64,000 nucleotides of DNA. Origin: Protonemura montana (lineage: Eukaryota > Arthropoda > Insecta > Plecoptera > Nemouridae). The DNA lies in contig OX387607.1 in assembly GCA_947568835.1 (NCBI GenBank), positions 5,642,001 through 5,706,000 of the forward strand. Reading direction: 5' to 3'. Every line of letters starts with the position of its first letter. Within the stretch, counting starts at the first letter, position 1. The translations under genes were made by a program, and so were the position numbers. The notes beneath the pieces are model-generated. The model saw nothing but the letters and a program-made list of their open reading frames with translations, was not told where the DNA came from and did no database searches. Positions 1 to 11,900 of the stretch are shown piece after piece.

Positions 1-3000
1 TCGTGGTTATTACAAAGTGAAACTGAAATTATAAAGGATTTAAACTTTGGATAAGCTGCTTCATATATGCGAGAGCCATTTAAAGCTTTAATCTTTTGTT
101 GATCTTTATTGATCTTGAATTTCACTGGAGAGGAAAACTAAATTGCCTATCACCGGCCTAGATAATGTTTCTGTGAAGATGGCTTACGACCTGACGGGTT
201 TTCAGCAGGGAAAATGTTGTGGACCCAAAGCATTGTGTTTATAAGTAAATTCAGATAGCCAGGGTTGTTAAACTTTTTGCCGAAAAATAGAAAGGCAACA
301 TGTTGTTACGGTAGGTGCTACTCGATGGCGCTTGCGGCAGTCCGGTGTTCACAAACCTCTACAATTAAATTATTAAGACCTAAAATCCTATTATTGAGCG
401 TAAAACAGTGTAAAATACGAGTAATCTGCGAGAAATAACGAAATGGAATTTTTACAACACTTGAAACAATGGTTATTCCACCTAGAAGCATCCTTCATTT
501 TTGTTGGTAAAGTATTCATTTGGCGGCCATGTTTTGCTAAGTCAGTTAAACACTTTAACGCTGGCCCTCTGCAGACTACACGCATGAATTCAATGTCCGA
601 AGGTATCGGCAGAAGTATCTTTGCTAAGATTTAACTAAGTTTTTCTGTACGTATCACCAGAAAATATTTCAGAAGCGTTCATTAAGCATTTCGCATACTG
701 AAAGAGAATTGGTACCAAATGACGAATATTTTAAATTCTCTTGTCAAAATTTAACAGGTTTCTTATAAAAAATAAAAAAAATAAAAAATAAAATGTCATT
801 ATTTTTGCACAACAGCAAGAAAAAGCGACTTTACAACGAATTATCATCGCTGTGAACTTCTTTGACGATAAATAATTAGCATTATACTAATATCCATAAA
901 ATAAATCAGATTCCCATGTTTTAAACATGTGAACTTGAGTCCAAAAATAGTTTTTTGTAAATTGACTTGAAATCACCTTATAAATAAATCTAGCACTATT
1001 AATCGTGAGCCAGCATCCGCGCTATCCCATCAGACTACCGAGGCGTCTATGTGACAGTCAGCGTCGTCAACTGACATGCATTTGCGCGACGCTTGGCAAA
1101 GAGAACCGACGCCCTGAGTGACACCTACGTCGACGCCGACGCCGACGCGCGGATCATAGCGACGTCAAACGACGCCCTATTACTATGATAATGACACGAG
1201 TGAAGTCGGGAGTCGCGTTGCAAGGATATATTATTTACATCGGACCTAGAAGGTGTTTTTTTTTCTAGGGGTATAGCAAAGGATCTTGGTTGGTGTTTTT
1301 ATGTGGAGCTTTGCAACTGCAAGAGTGTGCATCGAAGAGTGTTGAAATGTATGGTGCATACAAATATGTGGCATGTTATCATTTTGAATTAAAAAATCTG
1401 GATGTATTTTGAGCTGAAAGAGCCCAGAAGATTGTCACAGAAGTAGGAATGTTTTTAAATGGTCTAAAATATATATATTTTTTTTTAATTGCAATTTGTT
1501 CAACTATTTCCTAGTTATAAATCAAGTCAAGGTACCAGTTTGTACGTAGATACAACTAGTTAATTCCACCAAGATAAGGTGCAAGGAACTTAGGCTACAA
1601 AATTATTTTTCTGTTAGGAATATTGCTAGCATATTTTTGAAGGGCAATCTTTGGCATCTTTAATATGCTAAGCTAAGCGATCGTATCAAATTATTGTTAC
1701 TCGAGTCAATATTGAACGAGTATTTTACAAATTAACTGTTTTTAGAACGCTTACAAAACATTACACTGCCGAATAACAAAAAGAAAAAAATATCAAGCGA
1801 ACATCTTTTTTTATTATTTGGTTAGAGGAACACAAATATATTTTAAAATTTGTTTAATTTTGTGCCAGTTAAAAAAATTTACATGAATCCAATACGCACA
1901 CTTCCCTTGACAGACAATTAACTTTTGAATAAACTTCTACAAAAAAAAATCATATGATTTTCTTGGCCTGGTTGGATTCATGGGCACTGCGGATTTAAAA
2001 TTTCCATAACTTAATTCAACTATACTCGGGTATGAATTTAAAGTTGATATCACTCTAAGAAACCATAACCACCACTTTGTAGACAATTCGATGCACAGTC
2101 GTGAAGCTTAGAAAATTACACAATTCTGTCAGTGTCGAGCTTATGTTTTGAGAGATTTCGTTTTCGGGACAATCAAGTAAATTCCAACCTCACCGGTTCC
2201 GCTTTAAATTATATTTATGAAATATTCATACAAGAATGTGTATAGCTAAAATGTCCCATATATGTAATTCTATATATGCACGTACACTTCACGTGAAAAG
2301 TTTCATGTTGCAAATTCTAGCGAAGTCTCGTGAGTGAACCCATAACTTGAATAATGTTACATATTCTATACATACCCACACTACCTATAGTGGTACCTGC
2401 ACTAAAGAGACTGTACTGATACATAAAGCCATTCTGTCTGTGTACTACAAGGCATAAGTACGTGGGTTGATGTCTATACGTCTACGACGGCGACGTCGTC
2501 GAAAGTACACCGAATATAGCGACGCCGACATGGGTGAAGAGGGTCCCGATACACACCTTTGACATTGGAACTGAGACGTGTAGGTACTACACACCAAAAC
2601 ATACTTTACTAGCAGAGGCGTCACCGGTCGTTTTTCAGGTGACATGCGGGCCAAGTTTCATTTTTCGAGCTATAATCAAAATTTTTTACCAGTTGTATCA
2701 ATCGTGGGAATTATTTTGCAGATATATTAAGTTCTTTGGAATCATAGCTGGAAGCATAGCTAAAATTTCAATAACGAGTTGATCGCAATGCTAGGGGGAA
2801 GTCCTTTGGTTGGCTGCCTTTGGCTATCTTCTCTCACGGGCTACACTTGTAGGTCGATGCAGCTATTGCATTTCCACGCAGCCTTTGGCCAATTAAAGTG
2901 AAATGTTCAGCGTCTAGCTATGTTTTATTTCTATCAAAAAATAAATGCTTCGTGATGCAGAGGGAGAAAATGAAGTACACATATTGATATGTGAACAGCT

Positions 3001-4581
3001 ATTTCAACTTGTTTCTGTACAGTTGAAACAGGCAACAGGGTCAATACACCTCATTTGAAGCTATGTTCCTAATTGCAATTAGATACCATGTTTCTGATCC
3101 TAGTCTACCTTACAGGAGATAACAAGCAAACATGCAACCATTCTTTGTCTTGTTACAATGTCTTATTGTCTCCCCAATGTCAAACCTCAACAGAACCACA
3201 TCGCATAAGTCAAAGTTTACAAGCAGAGCTCAATCCACTCAAACGCAAAAGCTCAATTTTCTATTTTGATTTGTGTTCATCGTGAAGCAAGAATTTCTAC
3301 ATCCAGTTTGTTTTTTTGCGGCCATGATTGCATGCAGTGAACATTTTAGAAAGAAGACGTTGCAACCATCTATCGGCTTCTTTGCTCATGGGTAAATAAC
3401 TCGTCGAGAGGGTATACATGAAAAATAGTTAGGTACAACATAACCTATAAACTTCTAGGCGCTGTACGACGACCACATCCATGTGCTTATATGAGTGTTA
3501 TTTGTATTAGTGCGATAAATAAAGCGATGTAAAAACTTACATAATTGAATGGTGAATTACTTCTTACAAAAATTGTAATGGAATGGGATTCCTACAATTA
3601 TTATTGTAATGTTTCAATACACTTCACTTCTAAAATAACTGCCAGCGAAAAAGTTCCTAATAATTCAAACGATCAAAATTCAAAAATGTAACGGTTTTCA
3701 CGATAAGTTTTAGGTGTAAAAAAATGTAAAATAAAAATATGACACATTCGATTTCAAATGGTGTTATAACAAAGGAACTTTTTTATTTTTGTATTAGCAC
3801 ATGATTCTTAAAATCCAATAGTATTAAGTTTGGTGCTCGAGGATTTAGGCTTCTGTAAGAAATCTCAGCTCTCAGAATTCGTGTAGGTATACGAGAGCGC
3901 AGACTTTCGGGCCTAATGGTTTTTCCGCAACCAATTCGCTGACATTTTGTTCGGTTCACCTTATCGAATACCGATATCGCATATAGGAATTTTATATATT
4001 TCTATATCATCCAGCCACCACCACCACCACTGCTATCACCTTTATCTCAAAATCTCTAGAGTATATGAACCAACGAGATTCTAAATTTTCCCATAGAAAC
4101 GTGAACTTTCAATGCACACAAACCAAACCACCCACTATTTTGTGTTAAAGTGATGGGCGGGAGACTTCGGAAGTGCAATTTCCCGGGAACGCGAATACCC
4201 CTATAGCACGTGGGCCGTGCAGGATGCGAGGGTGTGATGTAATGGGAGTTTGCAAGTCGATTGTGTGAGCTCGAGGAACTATAAGAAGACGTTACTAAGG
4301 GTGTCGCCTGTTTGACGGCGCATGTCTTCACTGAAATCAATTGAAATCCAATTGAATAGTACTTCCTTGAATGAGATTCTCAAAAGGGCAAATAATGTAC
4401 CCTGAAACTCTACAGACATTTACTAAAGCATTACAAACAGAAAAACATCTCAAAAGCCTTATCACAGCCCCTGTTAATTATACAAAATAATGCATTTTGT
4501 ATAGTTATTTTAAAAAAACGTGTCCATGTCATTACACATGCAATGTGGAAATGTAACAGTTCGTGACCGATACAAATCTGC
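1..4581. other. AT-rich region without a recognisable gene
   Basis: I see no exon chain here. The open frames are short (at most about 95 codons), have no recognisable domain and are not joined by good splice sites. The stretch holds A/T runs, a short (CCA)n tract near 4017-4030, and two GC-rich patches with repeated GACGCC/GACG words near 1023-1210 and 2480-2540. It may be the 3' flank of the minus-strand gene at 4582-6575 plus intergenic DNA. A distant non-coding exon cannot be excluded. Confidence 0.6.
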
Positions 4582-6575
4582 TCAATTCTTTGTCTTCAGT
4601 GACTTCGAGAGCTTATTTGGTTTCATCAGCTTGTCGATTATCTTCATCCCATTCTCGTTCTGAAGCAAAATCACCTCCTGCCTTGGCGAACATTTGGGAG
4701 CAGAGTTCCAATCGGGCATCTTGACCTTCGGCACAGCCGCCATCTTCAGTTTCTCGGCCGCTCGAATCAAGCGCTCCTCTGAGCGTGGCCTCATGCCCCG
4801 TTTGCCTTCCACACACTCTCGGGGGTCGACGAAACTTGGGACGTCGACCAAGCTGGTTTCCGACTTGGTAACTTGCGCCTTCTTTCCGAAATCGCCCATT
4901 GGCCGTGGGCTCGGCCTCTGCGACCGCAATTCCTCCAGCAACCTCTTCTCGCCTTTAGTTTTCCTCGAAGGCTCTTTGGTTACCTCCTCAAGACAGTACA
5001 ACTGATTCGGGTTGTAAAATGGACTTTCCCATGGCCTTCTGCATTCTTTGAGTTTGTACCTCCGACCACGCATCTTGCGTTTTCCTTGCTTTAACTCAAC
5101 CTCTAAAGGGACACATCTATCATTATTCGCAGGAACAGAGACAGCTCGAACTTTCCTGATCTCGTTCACCACACTCCCGGTACCGGGGTACTTTTTTGCG
5201 AGGTTTGAGGGTGAGTAAAAAGGGTCATCGAACGTAGCCCTGGCTGTCGACGCTATCGTCGGTTCCATGTAGCGTTTCGAGGAACGATAACAGATGTCTC
5301 CGAAGATGGAAGATGCTCTCGGTATTCTCTGGGGCGGTATGGGAGGAGGGATATTGCAGGAGCTAGACTCAGATTCAGGTGGAATCTTCTTTATTCTTTG
5401 TTCGGGCGTCGTCTCTAACACCCTGGCGCAGGGCACCCCCAATTCCTCGCTGTTTTCCACGGCAGAGTCTTCCACGTTACGCTGTAAGGGAGCAATGCAA
5501 TTGGTTGTAGTTTTGAGGGTGATGTGCTGAGAATTGTCTCCGCCATCCGTACGTTACCTACATTCTTGTTACTTACCTTGTTCACGTCCTGCTTGAGCTG
5601 TGAACAATCCTTGGGAATCGATTGTTGCTGGGGCAGGAGTTCCCGGTTACTCTTTTGTGGGGAAAACTGTTCGTCATTTTCGCTGGAAACATGGATAATA
5701 TAATCAATGCGTTCTAGTTACTTAACTAGATTCTGTATTAAAAAATGTTGTTCACCGTCATATGAGGTTTATAATTATTTTTCTTGTGTATACCTATGAT
5801 GTTCGTCTTCATTTTTCTGGTTCTGTATGAAAATATCGTTGACGGGTACACTTATCTCCCCATCCATCACCTTCATGATCATTTTGGGAACATCGCTAAC
5901 GCAAATATTGCTCTCTGACAGTTTTGGCGTGATCTTTTCCCTCATAATCAGATTCGGAATATCTTCAGGATTCAGTATAGGAAATGATTTTTTTGACAAG
6001 TTCCTTGATCTCTGCACTATACGTGACACAAGCACAGCTATCTCTTCTTTGCTAATCGAGACTGGACCTTTCTTCTTTGTCTTGCACTTACTTCTAGGCG
6101 TGAACGCTTTCTTCTGAGCACTTTGCCCATCTCTTGGCGACCAAAACACTTCACTCGACTCCGTATCACTTTTATACATGAACCTGTCTTCGTCAGAGTA
6201 AACATTACTTGCTAAATGTACCTCACTTTTATAACGTATGTTATGACAGCGATGTTCGATTATGTGGCTTAAAAGTCGAGGCATGTTATCCATGTCTAAG
6301 CACAGGAGCGGTGAACCGGAAAGAAGACTCTGAGCTTCGAATATTGTTATCATTTCAGTGAGAATGCTTTTCAGGTCGCTAATGTGGATTATGTGAATAT
6401 GTTGAGCATTTTCCAAGCTCTCTCTTGATTGAGCCGAAATAGATTCTAGCGATGTTGAAGGCGTATGACATTTTTCCGACTGTTGGTTGCTCTTTTGATC
6501 GATTCGTTTTGGAGGAAATTGTCTTTGGTTTTTCTTTCTTGTCAATCGTGACTTCTCTACAAGCCGCACGGACAT
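4582..6575 (-). CDS. Uncharacterised basic 595-aa protein, three exons
   Basis: I do not recognise this protein. Exons on the minus strand are 6575-5794, 5682-5577 and 5481-4582. Donors are GTATAC and GTAAGT, acceptors TTTCCAG and TTACAG, and the phases join to 595 codons plus stop. The start chosen is the first ATG in the frame (6575); upstream codons in that frame are non-ATG. The protein is Lys/Arg/Ser/Pro-rich and looks largely disordered, with no signal peptide or membrane segment. The third exon has two related motifs, DPFYSPSNL and SPFYNPNQL, about 70 residues apart, each near basic sequence. A helical stretch (ISKEEIAVLVSRIVQRSRNL) lies in exon 1. The ATG is 366 bp from the start of ARL3 on the other strand, so the two genes probably share a promoter region. 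Gene structure is fairly secure; function is unknown. Confidence 0.75.
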
Positions 6576-6940
6576 TTTTAGTTTCTGCCAGTTAGTAACA
6601 TTCCGTGTTTCGAAGGAATTCAAGTGCAAAAAAATGTGTAGAGGTCTATGAAAAGTATGGTAGGGCTTTTTATTATAAACATTTTACTTTTTCTTGAAAA
6701 TATCGTGCGGAATAAATTAAAGATTATTTTATGAAAAACAGTTGAAATACCCCAAAACTCCCGCCAACTTCGTCTATGAGCGTACTGTAACGCCATCTCT
6801 TGAGTAAAGTTGAAAACATTTAAAATGTTATTTAAAAATGGCTTACAGTTTTGTTGATTGAGTTAGAGTTACAAATTTTGTTAACGATTTGAGAGTTATA
6901 ATCAAGCAATCTACATTCTACCTATTTATTTTGGTATATA

Positions 6941-8103
6941 ATGGTAGGTTACAAGCTTTTGGGATATATTTTTTAAGAAAACCGCGAATGTGTGTGCAGT
7001 AAATAAAATTATATCGCACTTAGCCTAGCTTCTGCATATTTTCCTGGCACTGATATATGACATCAGTCTTGTAAATAAATTATAATTTCTAATGGTTTTG
7101 CTGTGTTTTACTTTTTCCCAGGGATTGCTAGCCATTCTTCGAAAGCTAAAAGCGCACAAAGATAAAGAACTCCGACTACTCTTACTTGGCCTCGACAATG
7201 CAGGAAAAACGACGATTTTAAAGAAGCTTGCTTCAGAAGATATATCTCATATTACCCCTACTCAGGGATTTAACATAAAATCAGTCCAGTCCGAAGGTTT
7301 TAAGCTTAATGTCTGGGACATCGGTGGACAACGGAAGATTCGTCCATACTGGCGCAACTATTTTGAGAATACCGATGTTTTGGTAAGTCAATGCTGCCCA
7401 TTGATTGAATTACAGGAGCGCCAGCAGCTGGTTGTTTTTAAGGTTTCAAAGAATTTGAAAATTTAAAAAAATGTTACTCAAATTTGAGACTTGCTTGATG
7501 ACGTCATCAAGTTTGCACGAGTGTCCAAGGAAAGTGCTCTCACTCGATCAAGCTGGCAGTGAATTGGTTACAGTGGAATACCGATAATTTTTTAGCAAAG
7601 AATATGCTCTGATAGTGACCCGAGGGCAAGCAACACTAAGAACACATGGCAAGCTATCAAAAATTATATTTAAAGTGGTTATTTCCTTATTGCAGATCTA
7701 TGTAATTGACAGTGCAGATGCGAAACGTTTAGAAGAGACGGGCCATGAACTAGATGAGCTTTTGCTGGAGGAGAAGCTGGCCTCTGTACCTCTCTTGGTA
7801 TATGCCAACAAACAAGACCTGGGAGCTGCCCAGTCTGCAACGCACATTGCAGAGGCACTTGGTCTTCACATGATCAAAGATCGGCCCTGGCAAATTCAAG
7901 CTTGCTCAGCTCAAATGGGAGAAGGTGTCAAAGTAAGATTTCAGATTTTTCAAACTTAAATCTATTAAAATATCCATCCATAAAATACCTTATATTTCCA
8001 TTTTGTATTTTTTTATTTAAAAATTGTTATTTATTAATTGACTGTGTCATTTTAATTGCAGGATGGAATGGAATGGGTTTGTAGAAACGTGAAGAAGAAA
8101 TAA
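6941..8103 (+). CDS. ARL3: ADP-ribosylation factor-like protein 3 (ARL3)
   Basis: Small GTPase of the ARF family. ARL3-GTP releases lipidated cargo (UNC119 and PDE6D clients) into cilia; that role is family knowledge. Coding exons are 6941-6943, 7122-7382, 7696-7932 and 8062-8103, giving 180 aa (human 182). The first coding exon is just the ATG, followed at once by donor GTAGGT; the next exon starts with GGATTGCTA, giving [10 protein letters not shown]. Visible motifs are the P-loop GLDNAGKT, the switch 2 element [17 protein letters not shown] for guanine specificity and a C-terminal VCRNVKKK. The segment [14 protein letters not shown] is typical of ARL3 rather than ARL2. Every intron is phase 0. 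Intron 2 contains a perfect 18-bp palindrome with a CRE core (7494-7511). The gene is head-to-head with the unknown gene at 4582-6575. Confidence 0.97.
7494..7511. promoter_or_regulatory. Perfect 18-bp palindrome with CRE core
   Basis: CTTGATGACGTCATCAAG reads the same on both strands and contains TGACGTCA, the consensus site for CREB/ATF bZIP dimers. It lies in ARL3 intron 2. The sequence match is exact; binding is inference. Confidence 0.4.
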
Positions 8104-8976
8104 CAAAGTGATTCACGCAACTTAATGGTTTAAAGTTGACGACAATGCGATCTCCAAGAATTGATTCTTACTGTCGGTTGTTTCCTAATTCCTAGTCGAG
8201 TGACGAAGTTTGTTAGAGTTTCCTTTTCAAACATTACGCACTGCACTCTTGCTCAAGTTGGCAATACAACATTTCAGCTCTCACTTCAGCTGAAGGGATC
8301 TTATCTAGTCATTGAGGAAAAAAGGTGTTTTACTCATTTGGGACGAGTTGCACGTTTTATTTTATATTTTAATAATGTGTTTTATTATATAACATTTTTT
8401 GGGCACAACAAAGATTAAGATTGCAAGTCATTAAATTCATGTGCTTATTTCTGCACACGATCCTAATCAACGAGATCTCAACTGATCACAAGATTGCCTT
8501 CGCCGCACGTTTACTTAGGTATTGACCAATTTCCGTCCAGTGTTTCCGTCCGCTGAATTATACGCTAATTAGCGTTTATAGTTCAGCATTTATAATGTAT
8601 TATGATACTTCTAGTCAATCTTATGTTTAAAGATTTTTGATTGGTGGTTTGTATTGCAAATAAATTGACCAACCTCAGAAACCACATTTGTTTGATACGG
8701 TTTTGAAACCTTAGCACCTGAAATCAAATTCCCTTCCTGAGAACGTACCAACAAGCAAAAACAGATTCAAACAATGGAATCGTTTCCCTTTGTCAAAGTG
8801 GACAAAACAATCATAGGTACATTTTCTGACATTCTGGCTTAAAAAAGACTTGCCACTGGGCAGAATTCACAAGGACACAATCAGCATGGTAGGTCATTAG
8901 AATTCGTAACTTGGACGGTAGAATGCAGCTTTCCTAAGAGATACTTTTCCTTGTCCGCTCGACAGCGCTTTTCATT

Positions 8977-11900
8977 TCAGAGCTCATTGTGGATGTACTC
9001 TGTGGTTGTGGCGATGTCAAATTCGTGGTAGCCATCGCAGGAGCTCTCGAAGTAGTTCGCACATGGCACGTGCTCGGTGGCCGCGGTGTACAGTTTCCAG
9101 AACGGCGTCTGCGTCATGCTCGACATGAACCAGCTAGCGGCGATACTGTCGGTGAGAAATTGCACAGTTAAGAATGACTGCAATTATAACATCCCAAAAT
9201 TGTATCGGTTAGTCGGACTGAACCAACAATCAGTTCGATACTAAGCAGGTTTTATTTTGTAAACTTCTAGTTCTTTATACCTGCAATCCTCTTATGAGTT
9301 ATACCGTTAGTATTCCCATAGAGAAAGTTATTACTCAGCAGGCACAAGATTAGGTGTGAAAATTGTGTTAAGTGCAAAAATAAATTCCTTTCATTTGTTG
9401 TTAACTAAGGAGTGGTATTCCTAGAATTATTTTATTGGCCCTCCTTCAAAAGGGACGTTAAGCCTATGGTCCCCCTTGGCACCGAGTTTCTCCTTTTCCC
9501 TTGTTCATCAATATCCTAATCATCACTCACTCATTCACCGGCGCTATTAGACCAGTCCCACAGGGCCCATAGCCAAAGTGCTAACACACCATTTCAGTTA
9601 TGTGGTTGCATGTTTTTACCCACTGACTCTGAATATTGAAAGCATTACTGGACTGTAATGCACTAGTTATGAACTTGTTATGCGATGCCAAACGGGCCCA
9701 TTAATATGAATATCATTTAACGTGAACTGTATCCCCTGAACTCGAGCCTATCTCTGGTTGACTCACGTAGAAATCTTGGTGACTCCGGGCTTGAGCCCTC
9801 CACCGACGTGGCCATCTTCGTTGAGCGTACACACAACAAACCGGTCACATGCAGGTTGCTCACGACAGAAGGTAAATCCTCGCCACACCCGAAGAATGGG
9901 CTCGATGACTTCTCCGTTCAGTGTGTCAGCCATTTTGCTCTCCAGCTCTCCTGGTGCCAGATGACTCAAGCTTAGGCCCTTACTCTGACCCATGCGGAAC
10001 ACTTCCTGCAATCAGCGGAGAAAGCTTTTGCATGAGCTGGTACTTGGAAGGTGTGTGGGGGCAACTTGCTCCAAACATGGTTAGATATGAACATCAATGC
10101 AAATGCAACAAATTCTGCCTAATTATTTGCTTTACGTAATAATACTGCAATATTTTACCTAGATTTGCTCACATATATTACTCATGTTGTCGGTATATCT
10201 TGGTACTGGTTTTAACTTTTAAGAGTTCTAAAAAAACTCTCCAAGTCTTTTCAATAAAATAATAGCATCACAGCAGCAGACTGAAAATAAAATGTGCAGA
10301 CTTATCGAGCTCTCATACCTGAAGGTATGCCACGGCTGGCTTGATGTAAGTCTTGGCCTCGATCTTCATGCCAAACTGTCTCTTGAAGACTGCGTTGGCC
10401 AGATTGCTCAAGCTCTCTGCGGGCCGGCTCGAATCAAACTTTGCATAGCCTTGCGAAGACAGGAAACTGTTGCCAAAAAACTGTGCAGTGCTCATGTATC
10501 TGGAAGAATAATGCAGCAACACTTCAGTAAGGTTTCTGTGGGTCTTGTGGTCAGGATTGGAGTTGGAAATGAAGTTGAGGGGAATTTTATGACTGTTTGA
10601 GAAAGATATTCAACGTTTGAGTTAAATCTGTTAAATGAGAATAAAATGAGGAGCTAGCTTTTTTTTGTGGCTAAGATAGGAACCGAACTATTTATTTAAA
10701 AAATTGGTGAGAAAGCAAAAATAAACTTCTATAAAAATCATGGGAAACCCCAAATATTATATTCATTGCGTATATAAGATTCTAAATAAAAATATGAGTG
10801 ATAAGGTGGCAGCCGTGGGGCGTGGAATCTGACATCCCAAACGGCAAACAGCAAGTCGTGATTTTGGTCGTGATGCTGCACAAATTACAACCAGAACCAG
10901 GATATGAACTGCTGCCTTCCAATTACCGGCTATTTCAGTTTTCATTTCAGTTCAGTTTTCACTTAACTTATAGACAAAAAAAATGGTTAAGTTTGCAGAC
11001 GAAAGGAAGAAGGCGCCTGCGTGCTTACCAGTTACAGCACATTACAAGGTAACTGTGAAGTATAATTACTCCACGGTACAGCGATATCGAAGCCAAGAGC
11101 GTGAAATGATGCTTCAGTTAATTGCAGTTATCACTCAAAAGGGGATTAACTGCGTCCGATAGCGTTTTGATTAATTACATAATTTAAATATCCGTATCGG
11201 ATGAATGACACACTTGAGTCACCTATACACGAACACGACCTCAACTTTCTTTACAGGAACGACATTACGTAGATTCACATTTTGGTTTTTCCTTTCCACC
11301 AGTGCACTACACCATTGCAAAACATGAAACAAGTGCCTAGGTGATAACGACCCCTGACACCCTGGATCAGCCCCTGAAGTAAAGAAACAGCCTAATCTTA
11401 ACCCCTATTTTAATGGAGTGAAATGACAGATCAAAGTAAGTAGGAATTTGGCTATCCATTAATAGTGGATTATGAATAAAGACTATTTAACTTTTTACTA
11501 TTACTATTTAATCATTACAATTAACCATTAACTAATTAAACCACCTGTAGCGCAGACCACACATTTTATATGGAAGACATAGGTACATTGGAAGTGACGG
11601 GTCCAGAAAAGTGACACAACTAGATAAGCAGCCCCAAGGGCTGCACCCCCCCCCCCCCCCCCCCCCATAAAATACACTTAAAAAATAGGGGCAGTATTAT
11701 TAGGGGTTCATTAGGGAATAGGCCCAACAACCCAAACCATCTAAACACGGTCCTACGACCACTCACCTCGCCTGTGTGACGGGATCGGCGATGTGCGTCA
11801 CCCATTCCGCCACGAAGCTCGTCAAACTCTTAATCCAACGCCTCCTGAAGCTCGGGTTCTGCAGCGACCGGAAAACTTTGTCCACGTCAAACTTGCCGGA

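Noticed and set aside
7092-7121. Alternative ARL3 start [10 protein letters not shown]
   Set aside because: It reads through a pyrimidine tract and acceptor; the spliced start MGLLAIL matches the family.
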